Origin: Stieleria neptunia
GTDB lineage: Bacteria; Planctomycetota; Planctomycetia; Pirellulales; Pirellulaceae
DNA length: 64,000 nt
NCBI RefSeq assembly: GCF_007754155.1
Contig: NZ_CP037423.1
Location: 5,176,865 to 5,240,864, forward strand
Direction: 5' to 3'
Shown here: in pieces, positions 36,233-45,526 of the stretch
How positions within the stretch are numbered: position 1 is the stretch's first letter
How the letters are laid out: the number at the start of each line of letters is the position of its first letter
Position numbers and translations under genes: made by a program
Notes under the pieces: generated by a model
The model's database searches: none
What the model was told of the DNA's origin: nothing
The model's input: only the letters and a program-made list of their open reading frames with translations

Positions 36233-37366
36233 TTGGAATCAGACGAAAAATCAGACGGACACGCAGACACGAATACTGTATGGACTTTTCTGTCTAGCTA
36301 CGGATTCGTCCGGCTAATCATGCTGATTTGGGTAATGAGCCTCGTCTCTGCCATGCTTTTGCTGGAGACTCCACTTCAGAACAAGAATAGCGCTTGGCTC
36401 ATTCGCCTTCTTCTAAGCGCTACAGTTTCCTGTTTTTTCTTTCCGCCATCCGCATTATTTGACAGGAAAAGCAAGAAGGAAACCGAGACTGCTGATAAAC
36501 ATACCTCAAGGTCCACGGTATCGTCACGGCTTGTGCTTACAATCAGTGCGAACGTAGTTGTTTTTCTTGTTTGCTATGCTTGGACTCCAAAGCTTATACC
36601 GTCGCTGGAGCAAGGTCCAGCATTGGAAATCATAGATGCAGCCACGGGGCTTCCAATCGAACGGGAGTTCTCGGTCGACTACAGGGCTCGGCGAATTCTC
36701 ATGCATGATATTGGCGGGCTGGGGCGAATTGAGCTGAGAATTGAACCCGAAGATATCGATTCGGTCGAAATTGAACACGTGAATTGCGGAGGCTACACGT
36801 TTTCACCAAGTCAAAGTGTGTCCATCGTGGATAGCGAGCGCGAACCTCATCTCCGTTGTGAACTAAAACGCAAAGACCGCGACATTTGGAGGCACCTAGT
36901 TCCATCGACGCCGCTGCTCGTATCTGATCTTCCTTCAAACGCGGAGTACAAGAAAGCGATTGAGAACAGCTTTGATAGAAAGAAGATTTCTCTGTCCATC
37001 GAGAATCTTACCGAAAGACAAGTCGATGTACTTTTGTATCACTATGATCCGGAGCCACAGGTTCTCCCTGGAATTCCAATTGGGCTGGCAATGGAGTGGA
37101 CGCACTTTAATCCGTCTGTTGTTGCTCGAATGTCTGCCCGCCACCCGGACTACAAACCGTTCAAGATTTTTGGATTTGACTCCGGGTATTTCCTTGTTTT
37201 TGTGTCGATCAATTCTAGGGTTGCAACCTACGCCGGACGAGGGAATTTCTACAAGATAGAATCACCAAGGCTGCTGATTGAGGCTGGTAATACCAGCAAG
37301 ACATTTGTCGCCAAACTTGAAGGAGCCGAACTTGCGGCTCCCAATAGTACCCAAGACTCTCACTAA
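36233..37366 (+). CDS. membrane protein with C-terminal soluble domain
   Basis: About 377 residues from a TTG start 5 nt after an AGGGG ribosome site that overlaps the upstream stop; a GTG at 36227 is an alternative. Three membrane segments (RLIMLIWVMSLVSAMLLL, WLIRLLLSATVSCFFF, LVLTISANVVVFLVCYA) are followed by a roughly 240-residue beta-rich domain likely outside the cytoplasm. The domain (ALEIIDAATGLPIEREFSVD and later repeats of similar strands) is not recognised. It is probably an envelope complex with the flanking membrane and secreted proteins. Confidence 0.55.
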   Translation: MESDEKSDGHADTNTVWTFLSSYGFVRLIMLIWVMSLVSAMLLLETPLQNKNSAWLIRLLLSATVSCFFFPPSALFDRKSKKETETADKHTSRSTVSSRLVLTISANVVVFLVCYAWTPKLIPSLEQGPALEIIDAATGLPIEREFSVDYRARRILMHDIGGLGRIELRIEPEDIDSVEIEHVNCGGYTFSPSQSVSIVDSEREPHLRCELKRKDRDIWRHLVPSTPLLVSDLPSNAEYKKAIENSFDRKKISLSIENLTERQVDVLLYHYDPEPQVLPGIPIGLAMEWTHFNPSVVARMSARHPDYKPFKIFGFDSGYFLVFVSINSRVATYAGRGNFYKIESPRLLIEAGNTSKTFVAKLEGAELAAPNSTQDSH

Positions 37367-37387
37367 ACGTTTACAAGGAGTTTCTCG

Positions 37388-38107
37388 ATGATTCGACGTT
37401 CAGCCTTAATGGCCACCGCTTGCCTTTTTGTTGCTTCTTCTTTCGCGTTTGGTCAGAGCTTAAAAATAGAAAATGGCGCTGGAGAAACGCTCACGTTTCA
37501 CTATAAACCTGCGGCTGCAGGCGTTATGGATTTCAAGAGCGTGAAGCTCGCGAGCGGAGGCAGTCATTCTGTGTCAGTTGCAGAAAGCGATCCCTACTAC
37601 GTTTTTGTTGACAGCGAAAACGGTGATGTTTTTTCTTCAGGAGGTACAGCGAATCTACGTGCATACGCTTCACAAGGAAAGACTGTAGATATTTCACGGG
37701 GGATTGCTGCAAAAGGAGACGGTCGCGGTAACATTCGGAATTACAAGCACTTTTCGCTTTCAGGTGCTGGTCGCGCATCAGGTATGCCGCGGGACGAGAC
37801 GGAATCCCTCGCCCGTAGTCGATGGGGATCGACCTATGTAGTGGGAAACCAGTCGGTGAACGTGACCATCGAATTCAACAAGCGTTCGGGTAGCTTTTCT
37901 GGTAACAACTCTGGGTCGCTAAAGAGCATTGTCTACTATGAGACAGACAACGCAAATAGCTGGCTTGTCACAGGCACCTGGGAGAGCGGGAATAGTCGAG
38001 GGCCATTTCAGTTTCGGGTAAATGGGAACTCGTTCCGCGGTAGTTGGCGAAAGAGCAATGAGGCGAACTGGTCATCCTGGAACGGTACGCGTCTCGGCGG
38101 AGGGTAG
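37388..38107 (+). CDS. secreted hypothetical protein
   Basis: A 239-residue protein. AAGGAG lies 8-9 nt before the ATG. The N-terminus is a clear signal peptide (MIRRSALMATACLFVASSFA with FG/Q after it). The mature part is Gly/Ser-rich and beta-like; the segment VTIEFNKRSGSFSGNNSGSL and the ending WRKSNEANWSSWNGTRLGGG suggest a lipocalin-like or carbohydrate-contacting barrel. It is third in the envelope cluster. No family is assigned. Confidence 0.6.
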   Translation: MIRRSALMATACLFVASSFAFGQSLKIENGAGETLTFHYKPAAAGVMDFKSVKLASGGSHSVSVAESDPYYVFVDSENGDVFSSGGTANLRAYASQGKTVDISRGIAAKGDGRGNIRNYKHFSLSGAGRASGMPRDETESLARSRWGSTYVVGNQSVNVTIEFNKRSGSFSGNNSGSLKSIVYYETDNANSWLVTGTWESGNSRGPFQFRVNGNSFRGSWRKSNEANWSSWNGTRLGGG

Positions 38108-38179
38108 GGCCTGCTCAGCAACAAGCCTATTCAGCCTGGCGTTCTCCTTCCGAATCGCCTTCAATTGTCTGGCCGGTAG

Positions 38180-38285
38180 AGAAGAAAAGGTACGCGGACT
38201 CATTTTCGCAGGCACGGAGGCTAATCGATGCTCCGGAGCCCGACGCCGAGTTCTCAAAAACGACACCGACGTGCGTCGGAGTTGA
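38180..38285. repeat. dispersed repeat, GGTACGCGGACT family
   Basis: AAGAAAAGGTACGCGGACTC followed by TGCTCCGGAGCCCGACGCCG and a short inverted repeat. Related copies are at 49735-49830 (+) and about 42480-42605 (reverse). It is non-coding and lies between the envelope cluster and an integrase. Confidence 0.6.
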
Positions 38286-38512
38286 ACCGAACTCTCCGAA
38301 GTTGCATCGTTTTCCGTGAGTTAGCTCGTCCACTTCGCCACTGAATTCGGCAGTTTCGGGGCTATTGTTAACGAAGTGTGCAGACACGCGTCTGCTTCAT
38401 CTTTTTCCAGAATGGCAGGAAGCCCAGCAAGATGCCCGTCTTTACCGGCTATCGGCCGGGCGGAGGAGCCTGCAGCGAAGCACAAGGTCGACGGCCTGGA
38501 GTTGTCACCATG

Positions 38513-39550
38513 TCTATCAGTCTTGAATCTGTCGTAGTGAAGTACCTTGAAGCCAAGAAGCTGTCGCGGGGAACCCGGAAAGAGTACCGATCCACTGTCA
38601 CCAAGTGGGTTTCCTGGGAGAGCTGTGTCGACGTTGACGAGATCGAGAGAATCCACGTCCGTGAATTCCTGGATCGCGTTTACGCAAATGCAATCGAGAA
38701 TGGAGGTTCCAATCCCGGTCGAACGGCGAACAAGGCGCGGGAGCACCTGCGAGCGATTCTTTCTTGGGCGTGGGAGCAGGATTTCATTGAGAAACTGCCC
38801 CGGCTTCCAAAGCCGAAACCACAACGCGATGTCGCGGGTCGCCACTACCTGACAAAATCTGATCTCAACGCGCTGTACTTCGCCACTTACCAATTACCGC
38901 GACCTCGCGGATGGAAGAAGAATGTGACGGTTGGACATCACTGGCGTGCGGCACTCGTCGTGTTCTTCAATTACGGTGTCGACACCGGAACTGTTTTCAA
39001 GTGCGCGGGTTTCCATGAACCGATCCTATGGAGACACATCACGTGGCAGCCAGAGCCGCCGAACGGTCAGGGCCAAGACTCTCGTCACGGCTGGCTCTAC
39101 TATCGTCGCGTGAAGACCCAAAAACAGTTCTATCGTCCGATGAATCGCGTCGTGCATACACACCTGAAGAGCATAAGGGCAGATTCGGCTCAGCTTGATG
39201 ACGCGGTTTTTGATGGCGGAACCTCTCGACCCAATCAACAGTTTCAGATTCTGTGCGACTTGGCGGGCGTCAAGCCCAAGCGTGACATGGAAACTGGCGA
39301 GGAACGCCCATGGGTCTTGAAGGATCTGCGCAAAACGTGCGCGACGTACTACGACGAACATATGCCTGAATCGTCAATCGAGATTCTCGGCCACTCAGTG
39401 GGCGGAGTCACGTACCGGCACTACGCCCATCGCGATCCACTGGCGTTCAAAGCGATCCTGAGCATTCCTCAACCAGAAGCCTTCAATGCCTTAGTTCAGG
39501 GATTCGACGGCGAATGTCCCTGTTGTCGCCGGAAATTCTTGCAGGCGTAG
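38513..39550 (+). CDS. tyrosine-recombinase-like integrase, atypical active site
   Basis: A 345-residue protein from ATG at 38513, with GGAG upstream; the frame is open to 38378. Residues 1-105 form a core-binding domain (GTRKEYRSTVTKWVSWE). The catalytic domain has KDLRKT (K271, R274), GHSVGG (H295) and YRHYAHR (Y305), but where the first catalytic arginine is expected the sequence reads YGVDTGTVFK, without an Arg. The C-terminus has CPCCRR, a small metal-knuckle-like tail. It may be inactive, or belong to a planctomycete lineage that uses another residue. Stands alone. Confidence 0.7.
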   Translation, partial: SISLESVVVKYLEAKKLSRGTRKEYRSTVTKWVSWESCVDVDEIERIHVREFLDRVYANAIENGGSNPGRTANKAREHLRAILSWAWEQDFIEKLPRLPKPKPQRDVAGRHYLTKSDLNALYFATYQLPRPRGWKKNVTVGHHWRAALVVFFNYGVDTGTVFKCAGFHEPILWRHITWQPEPPNGQGQDSRHGWLYYRRVKTQKQFYRPMNRVVHTHLKSIRADSAQLDDAVFDGGTSRPNQQFQILCDLAGVKPKRDMETGEERPWVLKDLRKTCATYYDEHMPESSIEILGHSVGGVTYRHYAHRDPLAFKAILSIPQPEAFNALVQGFDGECPCCRRKFLQA

Positions 39551-39793
39551 ATCAAGCCTGGTTCAATTCAGGGCAGCATCTTCACGAAAGAAGCGGAGGT
39601 GCTGCCACCGATGCGCGAGCGAGATTCCGCTACGAGCCAACGGATTGTCCAGCCGCTTTCAATTCAGGACTTCACTAAGATGCATCGGTGCTAGAACGAT
39701 GGCCATCGCACGGCCATTGTGGTTTCCATTTGTAACCGCTCCATGCCATGCTCAGCTGGCCAGCATGGTTCGCCGCTCGCGTGTAGTTTCGAT

Positions 39794-40039
39794 TCAGACC
39801 CGACGTACACCGAGAGCAGGACCCAAATTGAGACTGCCATTCGCGTTCTCACCACGCTGAATCTGGTAATCCGCACCACAAGTGCACGACACTTCAAACT
39901 CAGTATCCCCGGTTCGATTGCCAACCAACTCGCCACATGTCACGCAAACCCAAGCGGCGTTATTGCCCCAAATCAGAGCACGTGTACCGGGAATCGAATC
40001 CCCATCTTGATCATCAATCGGGCGTCGTGTTGTCTGCAT
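39794..40039 (-). CDS. small zinc-ribbon protein
   Basis: An 81-residue protein with CVTCGELVG and CTCGAD, four cysteines spaced like a zinc ribbon, set in plausible beta strands. It begins 48 nt after the stop of the 203-residue gene on the same strand, so they are likely co-transcribed. Role unknown. Confidence 0.5.
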   Translation of the reverse strand: MQTTRRPIDDQDGDSIPGTRALIWGNNAAWVCVTCGELVGNRTGDTEFEVSCTCGADYQIQRGENANGSLNLGPALGVRRV

Positions 40040-40087
40040 CGGTGCCTCGGGTTTCGTGGCGAGAAACGCTATTCGCCGCGTCGTGGA

Positions 40088-40699
40088 TCACAAGTTAGGT
40101 GGTCGTCGCCGAATCCTCTGTTGGGCAGCATTTTGCGCGGCGAGTTCGGCGTCCATTTTTTCACAAACCGTGCGGAGCCAGACCAGTGTCTGAACAAATT
40201 GACGCAAGACTCGATCGAACCCAGCACGCATCCCATCATACTGAATGAGAGTTTCCCATCCAGCAACAATTTCATGTTTTGTTAGATGGGCGTATTTGCC
40301 GTACATGAAAGCCTCGAATATCTCTCGGTTCCTGATCGTATGGCCGCCAATCTTGAATATGGGCGGACCATGATCGCGATCGAGGTAGGCATTGAACTCA
40401 TCACGAATCGTTTCGAATTCATCTTTGAGCGATTGGTTGACCGACAGCCCTTTAGTAAACGCGGCCATATTTCGCATCGAGATGTCTTCATTATCTTGAC
40501 AGAAGAAACGAAGCGTCAGAATTGCAGCCTTCACCGATTCTTCGTCGGGGCCAGTGCGGCTTGACTCGGCGAAACCCTCTTTCAAGTTGAAGTGCACGGA
40601 TACGCTGATAGGTTGCTGCAGCTCTTGTGCGTAGCGAGATTCGTAAACTTCCGTGGCCGACTTTATGAATCGCTGCAGCCTTGCTCGGTCTTCATCCAT
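40088..40699 (-). CDS. hypothetical protein
   Basis: A 203-residue, soluble, mostly helical protein (LQRFIKSATEVYESRYAQEL, SLKDEFETIRDEFNAYLDRD) with a Gln/Arg-rich end. No family, signal or motif is recognised. It is followed by a zinc-ribbon ORF. About 225 bases upstream, before the CoiA-like gene, hold no visible gene. Confidence 0.5.
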   Translation of the reverse strand: MDEDRARLQRFIKSATEVYESRYAQELQQPISVSVHFNLKEGFAESSRTGPDEESVKAAILTLRFFCQDNEDISMRNMAAFTKGLSVNQSLKDEFETIRDEFNAYLDRDHGPPIFKIGGHTIRNREIFEAFMYGKYAHLTKHEIVAGWETLIQYDGMRAGFDRVLRQFVQTLVWLRTVCEKMDAELAAQNAAQQRIRRRPPNL

Positions 40700-40924
40700 G
40701 GGAAGTACGTCTCACTGAAGTTCTGCCGCGTAACAATTTAGTTGTTCAGCCCGCTGGCAGAGTAATATTGCGTTTACGCCACTCATGCAACATACTCCCG
40801 CAGAGGTATGGCATTCAAGGACACCGATGCGGATTTCGTCGATCCTTCCGCGCAACAGGTTGCATCGGCCGAACGCTCGGCTAACCTACCGCCGGCCGTG
40901 TCGGTGTGATCGACCGAGGCAGGG

Positions 40925-42049
40925 TCAAAATAATCGCGCCTGAACATCCTTCGATTTCTGGGGTCGTGGACGTGGCGTTCCGTATTGTTTGACCTCGTAT
41001 TGCTCGGCGCGCGAGATGAGTTCTGCTTTTGTCGCGTCCTTCAACACCGGCATTCTACCTGCTTGAATGTGTTCCTCGACGTGAGCAATGTGCTCCCTGG
41101 CCGCCGACACTGACATCTCAACAGTGATTTGTTCCAGTGGAGCAGGCATGACACGGACGAGTCCATCCAGGATGATGGCCCGCCCGTTAGTGAACCTCTC
41201 CATTCGCACTAATTCAACCGCACTCCACCCATTGGCCAGCACAGGATGATGGTTGACGATCTGATCCCGCTCGTAGATACGTGGTTCACCGACTGGCTTG
41301 GTATACCAGTTGAGCGCAATGCACGGTGTATTCTTCGCGATAGTTACAGGTTTCCAATTGATCATCCAGCGGCTCGCATGCTTAGTCTTATCGAATCGAT
41401 GGCTCCCGGACCATCGGATGGTTGGCGATCTGTGACCCGCCGATGGTCTCGCCCGATCTTCGAGAACACCGGATAAATATTGTTCTGCGAACCACTGCTG
41501 TGTACGTACCCGGCCGAACCCGGAGAGCTTGGCGAGCGTTTCGGTGAATATCTCGACTTCAACAATCATGCTCCCAAAGTCAAGGAACACAGGCTTCTCG
41601 CATGTCGAGATGTGCTTGTTTTGCCCGAGTGAGAAAAATGCACGTTGACCAGTCGAAATAACCTTGAACCGCTCGGTCGCATCGAATACCCATACCATGT
41701 CGCCGTAGAACTTCTCTCGCTCTGCGATTTCGGGCACAGGGATATTTGAATGCTGGAGTTCAATGACAGTCTTGTTGTTGCCGATGATGTCGGCTCGATG
41801 TTCGCCTATCGTCACTTCCTTGGAGTCCAGACGAACCAAGTCTTGCCAAGCGATGTGCCACGGCCCGACGTTCTCCGACCATTTATCGCATTCGCCGCGG
41901 GCTTTGTGCTTCCAATGGTGGATGACCTGCGTTCCGCAGTGAGATACGACCGTGCTGCCGCATGTGAGGCACTTACCCCATACGCCGGGTTCCGGCAGGC
42001 ACTTGATGCCGTCCACGTCCGCAAAGCGCATTGTTCCGCCATGAGCCAT
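40925..42049 (-). CDS. CoiA-like nuclease-domain protein
   Basis: A 374-residue protein. An N-terminal zinc-knuckle-like region (CLTCGSTVVSHCG) precedes HHWKHKARGECDKWSENVGP and HRADIIGNNKTVIELQHS, the PD-(D/E)XK pattern of the CoiA competence family, where the Glu of GEH, the Asp of RADI and the Glu of VIELQ would bind metal. CoiA proteins take part in handling incoming single-stranded DNA in transformation; many homologues sit on mobile elements. The second half is unassigned. Stands alone, flanked by gene-poor DNA. Confidence 0.65.
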   Translation of the reverse strand: MAHGGTMRFADVDGIKCLPEPGVWGKCLTCGSTVVSHCGTQVIHHWKHKARGECDKWSENVGPWHIAWQDLVRLDSKEVTIGEHRADIIGNNKTVIELQHSNIPVPEIAEREKFYGDMVWVFDATERFKVISTGQRAFFSLGQNKHISTCEKPVFLDFGSMIVEVEIFTETLAKLSGFGRVRTQQWFAEQYLSGVLEDRARPSAGHRSPTIRWSGSHRFDKTKHASRWMINWKPVTIAKNTPCIALNWYTKPVGEPRIYERDQIVNHHPVLANGWSAVELVRMERFTNGRAIILDGLVRVMPAPLEQITVEMSVSAAREHIAHVEEHIQAGRMPVLKDATKAELISRAEQYEVKQYGTPRPRPQKSKDVQARLF

Positions 42050-42778
42050 TTGCGTTGTAATACTCCGTTTGGCTGCTTGTAGAAGTCGTACGCGGTCGCC
42101 TATTCTCGGCCATATGGTAGCGTGGCCACCAGTTAAGTAGACGCGAAACTACCGTCAACGTCCAGCCGCGCCGCAGATGACCGGCGCGAGTTTGTTGATC
42201 TTGGTGCGAGTGGATTCATTGGTTTCTGCGAGTTTCACTATCAACATGGCTAAGCGTCAGCTATGTGGGTCTTGAGTCTCAACACCGATGCGAGTTCCGA
42301 AGATTGTTTAGAGCAAGCGGTTGCATCGTCCGCCCGCAGATCGAATGGCTGCCAATCCGCAGACCTGCGACAGACCGATGCATTTTACGCAAATCCTGAA
42401 ACTGCGTCGGATTCATCGTCCGACGCGTTTCTGGTTCTTCGCTAACTCGCGGAGGACGTGAACTTCCACGCAGGCTACGCGGACGGCTGAGGGCCGCTGC
42501 CGGTGCCCAATTTGCAAGATTCGGAGGTACACCGGCGTCGGCCGCCGGAGCGCGCAAGCTTGGCATGCTTACCAACCGAACAAAGTCCGCGTACCTTTTC
42601 TTCTCTGGCATGAACAACACTATGCGGCGTAGGCAGCAGCAATTTCACGGATAGAGCTTCTCTGCCAAACATAGTCGCGTAGTTCTTTGCATCGTCTTTG
42701 GAACGACGAGGTATGGGAGCCATATCAGCGACACAATACAGGATTTTGACGTCGACTTCTACGCTCGTCTGTTATGGC
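42050..42778. other. gene-free stretch with repeat remnants
   Basis: About 730 bases without a supported gene. It holds a reverse-oriented copy of the GGTACGCGGACT repeat family (about 42480-42605) and a short piece shared with other copies (CTGCGTCGGATTCATCGTCC, about 42403-42422). Short open frames here follow the repeat and have no protein-like pattern. Confidence 0.5.
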
Positions 42779-43735
42779 TCAATCCAACGGCTGCAAGATT
42801 GCAACAACGGAACACCCACCATTCGGTCCAATTGCAGTCTCGTTCGTGTAAATAGGTAGCGCGGACACCGAAAAATGCCGGGATTTCCTGCCAAAATCGA
42901 GAGTTTGCTTGCCGTCGACAGGGATCTGCGACATAGAAGCCTCGAAAATCGGGCCTTCACATGGGATCGATTTTGACTGGGGGATAAACTCATTCACCCT
43001 CTCGTCAAAAGCACGGTTCGCAATCCGATAATCGACGCGCAGTTTGGGTTCCGGCTCTGGAAGATCGAGGGCCGGGAACAGAGATGGTGTCATTCGGCTT
43101 GCTTTCAGCTCCCGCTCTTCCACCGGTTTCAGTTTCCAGCTGAAAAAAACTGCCGCCATGGCGCTCGGATGCACTTCAACAACTCGCCGAGCAGTGGCAT
43201 CCCGTGAAGCCTCGAAATCGTCGGCAAGCTTGGCCAAGTTTTCGGCCGAGATGCTGAGCAGTTTCAAGCAATCGTCGAACCAGGGAGTTGGAAACATCAG
43301 CTCAGACGCCGCAACATCGCAGAGCGTTTCGAGCAAATCCTCGGGGTCGGCAAACGAGCGGCGATCACCTTTTCGACACCTCACTTCCAACTGGTACTCT
43401 GGAAAAAGTGTGTGCCCGACCTCGTGGCAGATGCTGAATCTTTGCCGAGTGAGTGGCCGGGTCTTATCCACCCGGAGCACAACTCGCCCATCTGATTCGG
43501 GAGCAATTTCCGAGTCTGGGCTGAACCTTGGGTCATCATCAGACCAGTGCAGACCTCGCAGGCTGGCTATTGCTTTGACATCGAAAGGCGGTTCCCCACC
43601 GAAGAGCTGGTGAAATTGGGAGATAACGTCTCGTGCTTTTGTTCGTACGGCTTCATGCGGGTCTTCGACACCAGTCTCATCCATGATGGCGAGAATATGC
43701 TGGTGCAGATCTGATCTTCGGTGCCTTCTTGGCAT
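42779..43735 (-). CDS. ImmA/IrrE-type metallopeptidase
   Basis: A 318-residue protein. The zinc peptidase motif HEVGH is at 104-108 (RFSICHEVGHTLFPEY), with a downstream Glu-containing helix (LCDVAASELMFPTPWF) as expected. The C-terminal 150 residues are a separate unassigned domain. ImmA-type enzymes cleave a partner XRE repressor when a signal arrives, switching on mobile-element or defence genes. The XRE gene lies 2 nt upstream on the same strand and the pair is divergent from the MBL and E2-E1-JAB-patatin operon, so control of that operon is a reasonable inference. Confidence 0.82.
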   Translation of the reverse strand: MPRRHRRSDLHQHILAIMDETGVEDPHEAVRTKARDVISQFHQLFGGEPPFDVKAIASLRGLHWSDDDPRFSPDSEIAPESDGRVVLRVDKTRPLTRQRFSICHEVGHTLFPEYQLEVRCRKGDRRSFADPEDLLETLCDVAASELMFPTPWFDDCLKLLSISAENLAKLADDFEASRDATARRVVEVHPSAMAAVFFSWKLKPVEERELKASRMTPSLFPALDLPEPEPKLRVDYRIANRAFDERVNEFIPQSKSIPCEGPIFEASMSQIPVDGKQTLDFGRKSRHFSVSALPIYTNETAIGPNGGCSVVAILQPLD

Positions 43736-43737
43736 CG

Positions 43738-44190
43738 TTACCTACCGGTCGTTCTTTTTAGGGTGCGATAGAGGTCTTCCCAATCCTCGGCCGTCTTCGG
43801 CTGGCCGCCTCGAAACCGCATCGTCGCAAGGTCATGCACCTCGTCCTCGGAGAGTTCGCGATCGGTCTTTTTCATCCAATCACAGAATTCTTTCAGAGAC
43901 TTGCTGATTTCGATTGCACGATTGTCGACCTGCACTGATGGAAGGCCGAGAAGGTCAGCGATAGTGACCCGCAGTGGCCCAACCAATTTCATGAGCGTGT
44001 CCGCCGACGGCCTCTTCTCGCCTTTCTCGTCGTTCTCTAACTCCCACAGATAAGTCTTCGAGAGCTTGGATTCATCAGCCAACTGATCGAGGGTCAATCC
44101 AGCCTGCTTACGGGCGTCGCGAATGCGATTTGCCAGCGTTCCACCGGGCGTTCTCCCCGTGTTTTTCGGTCGTTCTCGTTTCTTGGCCAT
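43738..44190 (-). CDS. XRE-family helix-turn-helix regulator
   Basis: A 150-residue protein from ATG at 44190 (MAKKRERPKNTGRTPGGTLA); five more residues are possible from 44205. The HTH covers residues 19-75 (IRDARKQAGLTLDQLADESK, LSKTYLWELENDEKG). The C-terminal part (EISKSLKEFCDWMKKTDREL) is helical and may be the cleavage or sensing part. It is paired with the ImmA-like peptidase and faces a 151-bp intergenic space before the MBL gene, where its operator should lie; no palindrome stands out to me. Confidence 0.85.
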   Translation of the reverse strand: MAKKRERPKNTGRTPGGTLANRIRDARKQAGLTLDQLADESKLSKTYLWELENDEKGEKRPSADTLMKLVGPLRVTIADLLGLPSVQVDNRAIEISKSLKEFCDWMKKTDRELSEDEVHDLATMRFRGGQPKTAEDWEDLYRTLKRTTGR

Positions 44191-44341
44191 GCAATAAGCG
44201 TACACTTCTGCGTTCGCTTCGGCAATACGCTTGTTCGCTGGGGTTGAATCCCAGGCTGAGATGCGATATGTTCGTTGCAGTTGAACTTTTCGTTCCTCTG
44301 GAGCGGAGAGGTTTGTTCATCTCAACAGCACTGAGGGACAC

Positions 44342-45526
44342 ATGAGTTTCAAGCTGCCAGAACACGGATTTGTCTTTTGGCCGATCGGTACCGGTGACAG
44401 CACCACAATTTGCATCGACAAAGACACGGTCATCCAAGTGGATATTCACAATCTGGAGATCGCGAATGACGACGACGATCCGAGAACACCGATCGTGGAT
44501 CGCCTGGTTGACTTGCTACCGAAAAAGAATGGCAAGCCATACCTCGCACTTTTTGTCCTTACCCATCCAGATAAGGACCACTGTCTTGGTTTCAAAGATC
44601 TAATGAAGAAAGTGACCATCGGCGAAGTCTGGTTCTCGCCGCGGGTCTTTCGTGAGAACAATTCCGACCTGTGTGATGATGCGACAGAATTTCGCAAAGA
44701 GGCGAAACGCCGTGTAAAGAAAGTGATCGACAGCACGGGATCCGTATCAGTCGGCGATCGCGTTCGAATCATCGGTTACAGCGATCTACTGGAAGAGGAC
44801 GACTACAAGAGCTTTCCAGATGAAAAGCTCAATCGCCCGGGTGATGTTGTTACCGAGGTTGACGGGAAGTGTCGCAAAGACAAGTTCTCTGCCTTTATCC
44901 ACGCACCTTTCAAAGACGACAGTAACTCACGCGAACGGAACGAGACAAGCATTGCGTTTCAGGCCGAGTTAGTTTCGGGATCACACACTGGCCAGGCGCT
45001 CTTGCTCGGCGATTTGAGCTATCCCAGTGTTCGCCGGGTCTTTGACGAAAGTGACCGGCACAAAAACAGCAATCGCCTGCACTGGGACGTATTTCTCTGT
45101 CCCCACCACTGCTCAAAATCTGTGATGTACTGGAAAGACGAGGGAGAGGAAGAGGCCAAGCTAAAACAGGACATCCTCGACGATATCGAGAAGGCCGGAG
45201 AATCGGTGGGATACATTATTGCGAGCAGTAGTGAAATTCCGTCATCCAACAAGAGTGGCGACAACCCGCCGCATGCCAAAGCGAAACGCCGCTATGAAGA
45301 GATTGCACCAAGTGGGTTTCTCTGCACGGGGGAACACGTCGATAAGGATAACCCAGAACCCATCGTCTTCGAGTTAACCGATTCGGGCTTTGCCTACAGC
45401 GAACCCAAAAAGGAGGAGAGCAAAAAATCCAAAAAATCAGATCAGTCAGCCTTGAGCAAGGCTGTAATTGCTGGGCGCGGTCGCCCAACTCCTCCAACGG
45501 AACGGGTAGGGTTTGGAAGCAAATGA
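44342..45526 (+). CDS. ComEC-like metallo-beta-lactamase-fold hydrolase
   Basis: A 394-residue protein. The metal motif HPDKDH is at 75-80, followed by an Asp in ALLLGDLSYPS and a His pair in LCPHHCSKS, so all key positions of the ComEC/Rec2-type MBL fold are present. There is no membrane segment. The C-terminus is Lys/Ser-rich and ends in a Pro-Thr-rich tail, RPTPPTERVGFGSK. The stop overlaps the ATG of the next gene (ATGA), so the two are coupled. MBL proteins are known companions of bacterial E1/E2/JAB clusters; the substrate, nucleic acid or second messenger, is unknown. The tail deserves attention as a possible conjugation site, but this is speculation. Confidence 0.82.
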   Translation: MSFKLPEHGFVFWPIGTGDSTTICIDKDTVIQVDIHNLEIANDDDDPRTPIVDRLVDLLPKKNGKPYLALFVLTHPDKDHCLGFKDLMKKVTIGEVWFSPRVFRENNSDLCDDATEFRKEAKRRVKKVIDSTGSVSVGDRVRIIGYSDLLEEDDYKSFPDEKLNRPGDVVTEVDGKCRKDKFSAFIHAPFKDDSNSRERNETSIAFQAELVSGSHTGQALLLGDLSYPSVRRVFDESDRHKNSNRLHWDVFLCPHHCSKSVMYWKDEGEEEAKLKQDILDDIEKAGESVGYIIASSSEIPSSNKSGDNPPHAKAKRRYEEIAPSGFLCTGEHVDKDNPEPIVFELTDSGFAYSEPKKEESKKSKKSDQSALSKAVIAGRGRPTPPTERVGFGSK

